NCBI GenBank assembly: GCA_963827905.1
Contig: CAWHCB010000001.1
Span: 198,894 to 262,893, forward strand
Direction of reading: 5' to 3'
DNA from: JACXTP01 sp963827905
GTDB taxonomy: Archaea; Thermoplasmatota; Thermoplasmata; Methanomassiliicoccales; UBA472
Length of the DNA: 64,000 nucleotides
Both the position numbers and the translations under genes were made by a program. Each line of letters starts with the position of its first letter. The first letter of the stretch is position 1. Below are positions 1-9,563 of this stretch, one piece after another. Below the pieces are notes generated by a model. That model saw only the letters and a list, made by a program, of their open reading frames with translations, was not told the DNA's origin and did not search any database.

Positions 1-1095
1 GTGAAGATCCTCGGAGAGCGCAAGGAGATCCCGCTCACCAAGCAGACCATCATGATGGTCGGGCTCTATGGGCAAGGGAAGACCACCACCACCGGCAAGC
101 TCAGCCGCTACTTCCACAAGAAGAACCTCAAGGTCGGGGTCATCGCCGCGGACGTGCACCGGCCGGCCGCCTACGATCAGCTCAAACAGATCGCTGACCA
201 GGTGGGCGTATCGTTCTTCGGCATGCCCGGAGAGAAGAGCGCGGTGCGCATCGTCGAGGAGGGCCTGAAGGCCCATTCCGGCATGGACATCATCATCATC
301 GACACCTCGGGGCGCCATGCCCTGGAGGGGGACCTCATCCAGGAGATCAAGGACGTGGCCAACCTGGCCAAGCCGTCCGAGCGCATCCTCGTGCTCGACG
401 CCTCGGTCGGCCAGCAGGCCGGTCCGCAGGCCCAGGCCTTCCACGATGCGGTAGGGGTCACGAGCGTCATCGTGACCAAGATGGACGGCACGGCGAAAGG
501 GGGCGGGGCGCTGACCGCCGTCTCCCGCACCCAGGCCCCCATCGTCTTCATCGGCGTGGGCGAGCACCTGGAGGACCTGGACCCGTTCGTGCCCTCCCGC
601 TTCATATCCCGGCTCCTGGGCATGGGCGATATCGAGACCCTCCTGGAGATGACCAAGGAAGGGGTGAGCGAGGAGGATGCCCTCGAGACCACCAAGAAGA
701 TCATGTCCGGTCGCTTCACCCTGAGGGAGATGTACGACCAGATGGAGATGCTCACCAACGTCGGTCCGCTGCAGAAGATAATGTCCTTGCTGCCCGGGCT
801 ACCTGGCAACGTGCAGGACAAGGTGAACGTGGAGGAGATGCAGGAGCGTCTCTACAAGTACCGCATCATCATGGACTCCATGACCGACGCCGAGCTGGAC
901 GAGCCGAAGATCATCAAATCCTCCCGCATCAACCGCATCGCCAAGGGTTCGGGCGTCGAGGCGAAGGAGGTGAGGCAGCTATTGCAACAGTACAACAACT
1001 CCAAGAAGGCGGTCAAGGGCTTCATGGGCAACCGCAAGCTGCGCAAGCAACTGATGAAGCAACTGGGCGGCCAAAACTTGGAGGGTCAGATGTGA
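1..1095 (+). CDS. srp54: Signal recognition particle protein SRP54, 5' end outside window
   Basis: This is the GTPase of the signal recognition particle, which binds SRP RNA and signal sequences of nascent membrane proteins. The visible 364 residues show the P-loop GLYGQGKTTT (residues 21-30), DTSGRH (101-106), TKMDGTAKGGG (159-169) and a methionine-rich M domain from about 235 onward that ends in a basic tail. The N domain of about 80 residues is missing because the window begins inside the gene, so the GTG at base 1 is not the true start. The stop overlaps the GTG of trmY in a GTGA junction, which suggests translational coupling. The gene for its partner RNA lies at 38.0 kb. Confidence 0.97.
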   Translation: MKILGERKEIPLTKQTIMMVGLYGQGKTTTTGKLSRYFHKKNLKVGVIAADVHRPAAYDQLKQIADQVGVSFFGMPGEKSAVRIVEEGLKAHSGMDIIIIDTSGRHALEGDLIQEIKDVANLAKPSERILVLDASVGQQAGPQAQAFHDAVGVTSVIVTKMDGTAKGGGALTAVSRTQAPIVFIGVGEHLEDLDPFVPSRFISRLLGMGDIETLLEMTKEGVSEEDALETTKKIMSGRFTLREMYDQMEMLTNVGPLQKIMSLLPGLPGNVQDKVNVEEMQERLYKYRIIMDSMTDAELDEPKIIKSSRINRIAKGSGVEAKEVRQLLQQYNNSKKAVKGFMGNRKLRKQLMKQLGGQNLEGQM

Positions 1096-1701
1096 GGCGC
1101 TTCATCATCGTGGGGCACAAGGCCTCGACCACCGCCGACTTCAAATTGGATGACATCGCCGGGGGGGCGGGACGCCTCGACGTCCTGCTCCGGTGCGTCA
1201 ACTCCGCCTTCTTCCTCTCGCACCGCATCCGCACCGATGTGGAGGTGTTCCTCGTCCTTCAGGGACCGGGCGACCCGCCCAAGACCCTGCGCTTCGTCGG
1301 GCAGCGAGCTTCGCTACCTGAACCCGGACGAGAGGAGCACGGCCGCCCTGGTGCGCAACGCGCTGATGAAGAAGGCCAAGGACGAGGTCCGTTCCTCACC
1401 TGGCATATACGTCTCGTCCATGGGCTTCAAGGACCTGCTGGACCGATTGGAGGGTAAGTGCCAGATCATCTACCTGAAGGAGGATGGCTCCTCGCTCCGG
1501 GAAATGCCCTTGGAGGGGGAGGTGGCGTTCGTCCTCAGCGACCACCGTGACCTCGACCCGGAGGAGGAGGCGGAACTGCGCCTGCGCACCGGCTCGGTGA
1601 TCTCGCTCGGACCGATATCCTACCATGCCGATCATTGCATCACCATCATGAACCACGAGTTGGACCTGAGGGCGCCGCCCGTTTGTCCAAACCCATCTTA
1701 A
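1092..1701 (+). CDS. trmY: tRNA (pseudouridine54-N1)-methyltransferase TrmY, frameshifted
   Basis: TrmY is a SPOUT-class enzyme that makes N1-methylpseudouridine at tRNA position 54 in archaea. The first frame gives RRFIIVGHKA, GRLDVLLRCV and FFLSHRIRTDV. The second frame resumes with GSELRYLNPDERS and ends with SLGPISYHADHCITIMNHEL, the family's cofactor-binding C-terminal part. The shift lies near 1297, where GTCGGGCAGC should probably read GTCGGCAGC (one extra G). The GTG start overlaps the srp54 stop. About 203 residues after repair, the normal length for the family. I regard the gene as intact in the organism. Confidence 0.92.
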
Positions 1702-1706
1702 TAAGG

Positions 1707-1720
1707 TTTATTTAATTAAA
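1707..1720 (+). promoter_or_regulatory. Candidate TATA-type promoter before the receiver-PAS gene
   Basis: A TTTATTTAATTAAA stretch sits in the short gap after trmY and about 45 bases before the start of the next gene. Its composition stands out from the GC-rich surroundings and the spacing suits an archaeal TATA box. Inference only; no mapped transcript. Confidence 0.4.
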
Positions 1721-1763
1721 ATGCGCTTATCATGCCCTGGATGCACGTTTTCGGGGGGATGGG

Positions 1764-3925
1764 GTGGTAATTCAAGCACTTTACGTGGACGACGATCCAC
1801 TGCTTCTAGACCTGGCCAAGGAGTTCTTGGAGGGAGAGAACGAGGACCTGAGCGTCACCACCTGCACCTCGGCAAGGGAGGTCCTGAACATGCTCCGGGC
1901 CAAACCGTTCGACGTCATCATCTCCGACTACCAGATGCCTGCCATGAGCGGCATCGACCTGCTCAAGGAGCTGCGCTCCCATGGCATGGACATACCTTTC
2001 ATCTTGTTCACTGGCAAAGGCCGCGAGGAGGTGGTCATCGATGCCTTGAACAACGGCGCCGATTTCTATCTCAACAAGGGCGGCAACCCCCGGGTCCAGT
2101 TCACCGAGCTGGAGAACCTGGTGCGCCACATGGTGCTGAAACGGCAGGCCATAGACGCGGTGAAGCACAACGCCGAACGCTTCCGCGCCATGATCGAGAA
2201 CTCCCTCGACATCATCTGCATCACCAACCTGGAGACCACCATGCGATATGTCAGCCCCTCGGCCCGCAAGGTCCTGGGCTATGCCCCGGAGACCTTGGTG
2301 GGGGTGCGCATGGACGAGCTGGTCTTCCCGGCGGACAAGAACATGTTCCAGACCATCCTGCGCGAGGGCGCGGTGGGCATCTCGGACATGGCCGAGTTCC
2401 GGGTGAGGCGAGCGGATGGCTCCTATACCCATTTCGAAGGCTCCTTCTCCAAGATGAAGGACGACGAGGGCAAGGCCTACGTGGTCTTCAACGGCCGAGA
2501 GATCGCCCAGCGCCTCCGAGCGGAGGAACGCATGAAGGTCTCGGACGAGAGGTACCGCCTGCTCTTCGAGAACGTGCCCGCTGGCATAGCGTTGATCAGC
2601 GACCGCATCGTCGATTGCAACAACCATGTCGCCGAGATGTTGGGGCGCAGCACGAAAGAGGTCATCGGCAAGTGGCCTTGGGAACTGGCCCCGGAGCTCC
2701 AAAGGGACGGCGTCCGGTCCGAGGACATGTTCCGCGCCCTGACCTCTAAAGGGCAGGGTGGGGCAGAGCACGTGCATCGAGTGCTTGCTCTCCCGCAAGG
2801 ACGGCACGCCGATCGATGTGCGCATCACCCTCAAGCCCGCCACCATCCAAGGTGAGCAGATGATCCTGGCCACCTTCACGGAGCTGAGCTGCCAGGAAGA
2901 GCCCCCCATGGACATGACCGAGGAGACCTGCAACGCCCTGCTCAGCCTCACCCCCGACGCCATCATCGTCTGCGATGTCGATGCCAAGGTGTACGTTCGC
3001 CTCGCCCCACGGCTCGAACGTCCTCACCGGGGACCCTTCCGCGAAACTGGTGGGAAGGCCTTTGGAGGAGTTGTTCCCCCTGGTCGAGCGTCCGCACTTC
3101 CAACGGGACATCGAGGCCTTGAGGAACGGGCTGGTCCCCACCAACATGCGCTACTCCATCGCCACGGCGAACGGTCAGCGCTTCGTCGAGGCGAGCGCAT
3201 CGCCGATCCTGGACCAGAGGCGCCGCCCTCAGGGCTTCGTCTGCCTGTTCCGCGACGTCACCGAGGGCGTCATGTCCGATTCCGCCGTCATCGCCGCCAA
3301 CGACAAGGTGGAGGAGATGTCCGGTCTGATGAGCGATGAGCTCTCCAAGCGCCTGGCCGCGTTGGTGGGGGACCTGCAGCTGCTCTCCTTCCGCTCCCGC
3401 GACCCTGACGTGAAGCAACATGTGGAGAGGGCCATGGGACATGCGGCGGAGATCGACCATTATCTCAATGTGGCGAGGACCTATCGCGGCGTGGGCACGA
3501 GGCCTGCCACCTGGTTCTCCCTGTCGGTGGTCTGCCAGGCCGCCCTCTCCAAGGTGGACCTGAAGGGCGCCTCGTTCGACGCGGAGATGGACGACATCGA
3601 GGTTCTGGCGGACCCGGCCTTCGGGAACGCCCTGGAGCAACTGTTCCAATCACAGATCGAGCGCACCCCCCGCACCAAGCACATCCGGGTCAGGACCCAG
3701 GACCTGGGGGAGACCACGGCCATATTGGTCGAGGACGATGGGAAGGGCTATGAGGCGGTGGACCGGCAGCGCATCTTCGATTGCGACAACGGCGGGTTCG
3801 GGCTGCGCTTCGTCAAGGAAGTGGTGCATGCCTCGCACATGCGCATCGAGGAGAAGGGCGAGGCGGACCGGGGCGCGCGCTTCGTCATCACCGTTCCAGC
3901 CGGTCAGGTCAGGGCGGTGCGTTGA
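1764..3925 (+). CDS. Receiver-PAS hybrid sensor with degenerate kinase-like end, two frameshifts
   Basis: A signalling protein of about 720 residues. An N-terminal response-regulator receiver (ALYVDDDPLLLDLAKEF, phospho-Asp in DVIISDYQMP, conserved Lys in FYLNKGG) is followed by at least three PAS-like segments (FRAMIENSLDIICITN; YRLLFENVPAGIALI; a third near 2930-3260) and a HATPase-like end with DDGKGY and GGFGLRFVKEV. The N-box is poor (GNALEQLFQSQ) and I see no clear phospho-acceptor His motif, so kinase activity is doubtful. Frames change near 2757 and 2985. The GTG start is chosen because the receiver begins right there. A receiver at the N-terminus ahead of PAS domains is common in archaeal sensors; the input signal is unknown. 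Confidence 0.8.
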
Positions 3926-3964
3926 TGGGTAAAATTAATCTAGCCTGGCGCGATTAGGGGCTCG

Positions 3965-4162
3965 ATGGCCACCTCCAAGATCGCCCAGCATCACCATTGC
4001 CGCAGCTGCGGCAAGGCCTTCGTCGGCGATGACGCTTTCTGCTCCACCGAATGCGGGGATACCAACCAGGCGGTCATAAAGCGCAAGAAGAAGCAGTTGC
4101 TTTTCCTATATGCCATAAGCTTCATCGTGCTTATCGTCGCTATCGTGTTCATGGGACTATGA
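3965..4162 (+). CDS. DUF2116-type zinc-ribbon protein with C-terminal membrane helix
   Basis: A 65-residue protein: an N-terminal zinc-ribbon (CRSCGKAF then FCSTECGD), a basic KRKKK segment, and one hydrophobic helix (about residues 46-63) at the C-terminus. This matches the small archaeal DUF2116 layout. The topology suggests a tail-anchored protein with the ribbon in the cytoplasm. Its TGA overlaps the ATG of the following CoaD fusion gene (ATGA), so the two are probably co-translated. Function unknown. Confidence 0.8.
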   Translation: MATSKIAQHHHCRSCGKAFVGDDAFCSTECGDTNQAVIKRKKKQLLFLYAISFIVLIVAIVFMGL

Positions 4163-5133
4163 GCACGGTGGTGGTGGGCGGTACCTTCGACACGATGCAC
4201 AAAGGGCATCGTGCCTTGCTGGACCGGGCCTTCGAGATCGGGGACCAGGTGCACATAGCCTTGACCACCGACGCCTACATCGCCGCTCACAAGGGAGGTG
4301 CCCGACCATACGCCGAAAGGGAGGCGGCGGTCAGAGCATACGTCGAAGGGCTGGGCAAGCCCTTCATCATCGCTCCTTTGCACGATGCGTTCGGGAACGC
4401 CACCACGTCCCGAGATTACCAGGTCATCGTGGTCTCACCGGGGTCGATGGCCAATGCGGAGCGCATCAACGAGGTGCGCTCCAGGAGTCGGGTCTGGCGT
4501 CATTGCAGATATCGTGCATACCTTACATCCTGGCCCGGGACTTCCGACCCATCAGTTCCACTCGCATCTCCCAGGGCGAGGTCGATGGGGAGGGCGAGCT
4601 GCTCCGGCCCCTCAAGGTCGGGGTGGGCTCCACCAACCCGGTCAAGGTGGAGGCGGTCCGTTCCGTCCTTTCGCGATTCTACCACGTGGTCGAGGTGGAA
4701 GCGATCGAGGTGGATTCCGGCGTAGGCAAACAACCTTTCGGGGAGGAGGTCCTGGAAGGGGCCAAGAACCGAGTCGAGGGCCGCCTTGGGCCAGAACGAC
4801 CTCGGCATAGGCATCGAAGCGGGCGTGCACATGGAGGACGATGGACTGTATGATGTGCAGCATTGCGCCATGGTGGACCAGATGGGCTGGCTGACCCATG
4901 GGCACGGTCCTGGGTTCAGATATCCCGAGATCATCGCCCGGGAGGTAAGGGCGGGCAGGAGCGTCGGGGAGGCGTGCGATTCCATCTTCAAGCTGGAGAG
5001 GAACGGTCACAAAGGGGGGGCCATCGGGCTTTTGACCAACGGCGTCCTGAGAAGGAAGGAGCTGACCGAGCAATCGGTCCTGGCGGCGATGGTGCCGCGC
5101 ATCCGTTTGGATGTCTATCGGGATCAGGCCTGA
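4159..5133 (+). CDS. Fused phosphopantetheine adenylyltransferase / inosine-xanthosine triphosphatase, frameshifted
   Basis: The N-terminal half is an archaeal CoaD-type nucleotidyltransferase (VVVGGTFDTMHKGHRALL, with the TxxH-like HKGH motif) expected to make dephospho-CoA. The C-terminal half is a YjjX-type NTP phosphatase that removes ITP/XTP (VGVGSTNPVKVEAV; GIGIEAGV; HKGGAIGLLTNG). No stop codon separates them once the shifts near 4490 and 4790 are repaired, and the linker is short, so this looks like one bifunctional protein of about 325 residues. The ATG start overlaps the upstream stop. Similar fusions are known in related archaea, as far as I recall; activity here is inferred from motifs. 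Confidence 0.83.
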
Positions 5134-5357
5134 GCCTTGTCGCGACGGGAGCGGATGAAGTTCAGGTAGTCGTCCAAAGTGCCGCAGTTCTCCGCGCCGA
5201 TGCACTCGAAACGATGGAACTTGGTGCAGTAATGACCGCCTTCCAGGCTGTGCACGCAGTGCTGCTTGACATCGGCCCGGCACTTGTCCTTGATGCAGGC
5301 GAATCCGTGGTACTTTCCGTGACAAAGGCCTTCCGTGTCCATCTGTGGGCATGACAT
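5124..5357 (-). CDS. Small cysteine/histidine-rich protein, unrecognised
   Basis: A 77-residue protein starting MSCPQMDTEG with regularly spaced cysteines (CHGKYHGFAC, CRADVKQHC, YCTKFHRFEC, NCGT) and many histidines, consistent with two metal-binding knuckles of similar design (HGFACI and HRFECI half-repeats). The longer open frame upstream (to 5516) has non-coding character, so I chose the ATG at 5357. It converges on the CoaD fusion gene and overlaps its end by 10 bases. Function unknown; zinc binding is an inference from the residues. Confidence 0.6.
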   Translation of the reverse strand: MSCPQMDTEGLCHGKYHGFACIKDKCRADVKQHCVHSLEGGHYCTKFHRFECIGAENCGTLDDYLNFIRSRRDKAQA

Positions 5358-5597
5358 GTGCTTCGATCCCCTGTGATCGATGCGGACCGCTCGCAAAGAC
5401 GTGAGGGGGGCATCCAACACCCCTCTCGGACCGCATCCATCCCTTGTTCTGTCATATGAACGTCGGACGATATAAAACTGTCCATCACGCAAGCCAGATG
5501 ATAGAATATGATCCATATGACCTGTATGACAGAACGTACGACAGGACGTCCTCGGTAGAGGTAAGCATTAGGTCGAGAATACCCATCACCACCAAGG

Positions 5598-6536
5598 ATG
5601 ACCGGACTGACCTATAACCAGCTCATGAACGGTGCGGTGAGGCTCTACCATCAAGGCAGGTTCCAGGAGGCTTACGAACTGGTCACGATGAACGCCGGGA
5701 AGGTCGAGGGCAACCAGGCCCAGATCTATAACTTCCGTTTCTGTCTCGCCTGTCGCGCAGGACACCAGGGACTGGCGATGAGCATCATCCGGGAGGCGGT
5801 GATCGACCGGGGCTATTGGTATTCCTATGAGAACCTGCTCACCGACGACGACCTGGCCCCTCTCCGCGACATTCACGAGTTCAAGAGGATGGCCGAGATA
5901 TGCAAGGGACGAGAGGCGGAGGCGAGGTCCACCAGCAGACCGGAGATGGACATCGCAGTTTCTCAGGACGAGGGCCCTACCACCCTTCTCATGGTCTTGC
6001 ACGGTAACGAGGAGAACGACCAGATCGCCCGTTCCCAATGGATCGGCGATGAGGGGCCCTGCTGTCTGATGGCCTTCCCCCGCTCCTCGCAGATAGGTTT
6101 CTCAGGCGCTTATTACTGGAACGATGTGGAGCTTGGCGTGGCGGAGGTCCGGTCCCACCTGCGGGACCTGAGGCAATACTTCCCCGTCCAAAGCGTGGTC
6201 CTCGCCGGCTTCTCGGCCGGGGCCAGGGTGGCGCTTCATCTCGCCCTCGATGCGGAAAGCGATGTGCAAGGGCTGATCCTCATCGCCCCCTGGCTCCCCG
6301 ACCTGGACGAGATCTCCTCCCAGATCAGAGGGTTGCGTTCGAGGGATGTGCGATGCTACATCATATGGGGTGACCAGGACCAGGACTGCCGGGAGCACTC
6401 CAAGGCCTTGAACGAGCTGTTCGAGATCGAGGGGGTGAGGCACAGGAAGGTCGAGATACCTGCGATGGAGCACGATGTCCCATCCGACCTGCAGGCCCTG
6501 GTCCCCTCGATGCTGGCCTTCATCATGGAAAAATGA
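5598..6536 (+). CDS. Alpha/beta hydrolase with N-terminal TPR-like helical domain
   Basis: A 312-residue protein. Residues 1-105 are helical and resemble a TPR pair (AVRLYHQGRFQEAYELV). Residues 125-312 form a dienelactone-hydrolase or phospholipase-like alpha/beta hydrolase: nucleophile elbow GFSAG (Ser206), acid in WGDQDQD (Asp259 or Asp261) and His292 in MEHDVP. The triad is complete, so an esterase- or peptidase-type hydrolase is expected; the substrate is unknown. It stands alone on the plus strand between two minus-strand units. I see no clear Shine-Dalgarno site, so the message may be leaderless. Confidence 0.8.
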   Translation: MTGLTYNQLMNGAVRLYHQGRFQEAYELVTMNAGKVEGNQAQIYNFRFCLACRAGHQGLAMSIIREAVIDRGYWYSYENLLTDDDLAPLRDIHEFKRMAEICKGREAEARSTSRPEMDIAVSQDEGPTTLLMVLHGNEENDQIARSQWIGDEGPCCLMAFPRSSQIGFSGAYYWNDVELGVAEVRSHLRDLRQYFPVQSVVLAGFSAGARVALHLALDAESDVQGLILIAPWLPDLDEISSQIRGLRSRDVRCYIIWGDQDQDCREHSKALNELFEIEGVRHRKVEIPAMEHDVPSDLQALVPSMLAFIMEK

Positions 6537-6550
6537 GAGTATTGAAGATG

Positions 6551-6640
6551 TGGCGCCGAGGGGGAGATTCGAACTCCCGTGGTACTGGGTACCACCAGCT
6601 CTCAAGGCTGGCGCCGTAATCCGGACTTAGCTACCTCGGC
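6551..6640 (-). tRNA. tRNA-Ser (anticodon TGA), CCA encoded
   Basis: Reverse-strand cloverleaf with a 7-bp acceptor (GCCGAGG/CCTCGGC), a long variable arm (GGTGGTACCCAGTACCACG) typical of class II tRNAs, T-loop GTTCGAATC, and anticodon loop CTTGAGA giving anticodon TGA. The 3' CCA is encoded at 6551-6553. It lies between the hydrolase gene and pheT. Confidence 0.95.
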
Positions 6641-6680
6641 CTGTGCTCGGGAGTAACCCTCCCGCCTAAAAAAGGTTACC

Positions 6681-8337
6681 TCAAAGTATCTGGAGCTGAC
6701 GGTCACGGATGACCCGCTCCAGGTCGAGCTCGAAGCCCACTATCGGGTTCCCCAGGTCGAAGTTGCTGATGACCTCGGGATGGAGCTCTCCGAAGGAGCC
6801 GACCATCTCGTCCTCGAAGACTATCTGCGCCCCTCGACCAGGGATGTAGGCGCCGCTGTCGCTCGCCACCACGTAGAACTTGGAGGAGAGGTCCCGCATC
6901 ACGCCCTCCACCAGGGACTTGACCTCGGTGAACGAGGCCTTGGGATGGATGCTCAGGGCGGCCAGGTGCTTGCGTCTCTTTGCGTTCAAAAGGACATCGC
7001 CCACCTCGAAGATGCGCTGAGGCAGTTCCCGGTGCTTGCTCTTCCTCAGGACGGCCAGCAGGGAGGGCGTGAGCCAGGCCCGCAGGCAGGTGTGACCTTC
7101 CGAGACGGGGTTGAGCACCTCCACCAAATCCTCCTCCGGGACGCGCATCAGGCGGAACTGGTCGTCAGGGTTGCTGAGGGTGAGGGTGGTGACCTCCCAA
7201 TATCCATATCCGACCATGAGCTGGCGCACCAGGTCCGCGGCGCGCTCGATGCTCCTCTCCCCGCCGATGGTCTGGGAACGGGGCGGCGTGGCACCGAAGT
7301 GCTCGTAACCGTGACCGATGGCCAGGTCCTCGACCAGGTCGGCCATGTGCATGAGGTCCATGCGCCAGGGCGGGACCATGACATCGATCCTCGCGCCGTT
7401 CGGGGCGGCATCGTAGCCCATGCGCCCCAGGCGTTGGCATATCTCCCGGTCCGAGAGCGTCAGGCCCAACCAGGAGTTGGCCCAATCGGGGTCCAGGGGC
7501 CAGCATTTTGGGTGCAGGTCGGGGGTGACCAGGGAACTGGGGCCCTTCACATGCACCGTCTCGATGTCGCCCCCGCGCTCGGCCAACGAGGTGGAGACGA
7601 TGTTCAGCACGCCGGAGATGGCGAAAAGGTCCATGCCGGTGACGTCGATGAATATGTTCTTGGTCTCGGGCGTCACGGTGGTGAGCGCCCCGTTGATGAT
7701 GGGCGGGAAGGACAGCACGTCGTCGTTCCTGTCCAAGATGACCGGATAAGCGGTCCTTGCCGTCCAGTATGTGGCGGTAGTCGACGCCCTTCTCGTGCTT
7801 CTGCAGCACCTCGCGCATGGTCATGGGCTCGCTCTTGGCCAAAGGCACGAAGGAGATGGAGTCGGGGTCGGCGGCGAGGTAACGGAAGGGAGGCCTGACC
7901 TTGTCCAGGTCGTGCACGCCGATGGCCACCTTGACCCGCTTTCGGCCGACGGTGAGGTGCAGCTTCTCCTGCAGCTCCATCAGCGAACGGATCATCGGGT
8001 CCGTCATGGTGACGTTGCGGACCACCCCCGCGACGCAGTGCGGACGGACGTCCAGCACGCTCTCCTCCCAGGTCATGGTGATGCCGGAGGGCCGGTGCGG
8101 GTACTTCTTCATGCCAGACTCGATGTCGAAGAAGGTGCGCAAGGCCCGGGACACCCCCTCCACCGAGTAGAGGTCCGGGCGGTTGGGGAAGAACTCCACC
8201 GCGGTCTCGCCCGTGGAGGGCTCGTAACGGTCCACGCTGGCCCCGATCAAGGGCACGCGCTCCAGGACCTTCTCGGCGCTCACTCCCCCGCCGACCAGGT
8301 CGAGCAGGTCGCCCATATTGAAAGTGATGACTGGCAT
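6681..8337 (-). CDS. pheT: Phenylalanyl-tRNA synthetase beta subunit, frameshifted
   Basis: PheT pairs with PheS to charge tRNA-Phe. The N-terminal frame starts MPVITFNMGDLLDLVG and contains the B3/4-like VEFFPNRPDLYSVEGVSRAL. The second frame carries GYEHFGATPP and the B5/core region to the end (LERVIRDRQLQIL). About 552 residues is the archaeal length. The break is near 7750, where CGCTTATCCG should likely read CGCTATCCG (one extra T), giving a DRYPVILDRND join. The subunit is essential, so this is best read as a sequencing indel. The downstream neighbour is tRNA-Ser; pheS is not in the window. Confidence 0.94.
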
Positions 8338-8374
8338 GCACGCCTGCCATAAGGTTGTGGCTATTTTACCTTTT

Positions 8375-9526
8375 TCAGCGCCCCAGCTCCCGGTGCGCCT
8401 TGCCCAGCTCCCCTGCGGACTGTGCGGCAAGGGTGGACAGCTCACCGGCCAGGGTGGCCCCGGCCACGATCTCGGCGAACTTCTTGGCCTTGCCGGCACC
8501 GACGCAGTCCATGAGCGAGAGGGCCTCCTTCTGGCAGGGCAACCTCGTCCCGCCGCCGACGGTACCGACCTCGAGGCTCGGCAGTCGAACCGAAAGGTAG
8601 AGGTCCTCGCCGGAGCGCTCGCAGGTGGTCATGCCCATCGAGCCCTCCACCACCTGGGCGGGGTCCTGACCGGTGGCGATGAAGACCGCCGCCAGTATGT
8701 TGGCGATGTGGGCGTTGTGACCGAACGACATGGCCATGGCGCTGCCGACCAGGTTCTTGCGGTAGCAGGTCTCCACCGCGCTGTCCACCGTGGTCTTCAA
8801 GCGGCCCTCCACCACGTCCTTAGGTATGGTGACGTCGGCCAGGACGATCTTGCCTCGGCCGTCGATGAAGTTCATGGCCGAGGGCTTCTTGTCCACGCAG
8901 AGGTTGCCCGAGACGGAGACCATGGTGGTGCCGGTCTCCCTCTCGATGTAACGGGACGCGGCCTCGGTGGCGATGGTGGCCATGTTCATGCCCATGGCGT
9001 CCCCGGTGTCGTAGCTGAAGCGAAGGATAGAGGCTGCGCCCGGTGGCGAAGGCCCTCACCTTGATCAATTTGCCATGGCGGGTGGTCGTCTCCGCCTCGG
9101 CCTTGATCTCTTGGAAATGGGAATTGACGAAGTCCACCACCCTCTTGCTGTCCCGCACCCCCTTGGTGCGGAAGACCGGTGCCCGGGTCATCTCGTCCTT
9201 GATGATGAGGACGTCCGCCCCTCCGGCGGCGCTGATGGCGGAACAGCCCCGGTTCACCGAGGCGATGAGCGCCCCTTCGGTGGTGGCCATGGGCACGAAG
9301 AACTCCCCTTTGGCGTGGTCGCCGTTGATGAGCAATGGTCCGACGAAGCCCAAGCGGCACCTGCACACAGCCCACCATGTTCTCCACGTTCTTCTCGGCC
9401 AACGATCGGGTCGAAGCTGGTGTGGGCGATGTGCTCCAGAGAGGCGCCGGTGGCCTCTTCCAGACCCTTCCTGCGCTCCTCCACGTCCTCTTTGGTCCTA
9501 CCACGGTTCTTAAGGCCACCGGTCAT
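8375..9526 (-). CDS. hmgA: HMG-CoA reductase (class I), three frameshifts
   Basis: The enzyme reduces HMG-CoA to mevalonate for isoprenoid membrane lipids. The joined frames give the start MTGGLKNRGRTKEDVEERRK, NVENMVGCVQVPLG, ATTEGALIASVNRG, the catalytic Lys region GNLCVDKKPSA, the class I His motif FGHNAHIAN, and GGGTRLPCQKEAL near the C-terminus. About 384 residues, typical for archaea. Breaks are near 9400, 9357 and 9025. The ATG at 9526 is used because the family begins about there. The gene follows an MFS pump on the same strand. Archaea depend on this step, so loss of function is unlikely. Confidence 0.94.
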
Positions 9527-9563
9527 GGCGATCGGACCTGGTAAGGGTTCGCTGCTCTTAATC

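Noticed and set aside
1806..2987. Long antisense open frame of 393 codons opposite the receiver-PAS gene
   Set aside because: It is a shadow of a GC-rich gene: low-complexity His/Gly/Ala content and no domain, while the other strand shows clear receiver and PAS motifs.
6780..7898. 372-codon plus-strand frame over pheT
   Set aside because: Composition is typical of antisense GC-rich DNA and there is no recognisable fold; pheT is certain on the other strand.
6681..9526. Pseudogenisation of pheT and hmgA
   Set aside because: Both encode indispensable functions in archaea, all motifs are preserved, and one-base indels repair the frames.
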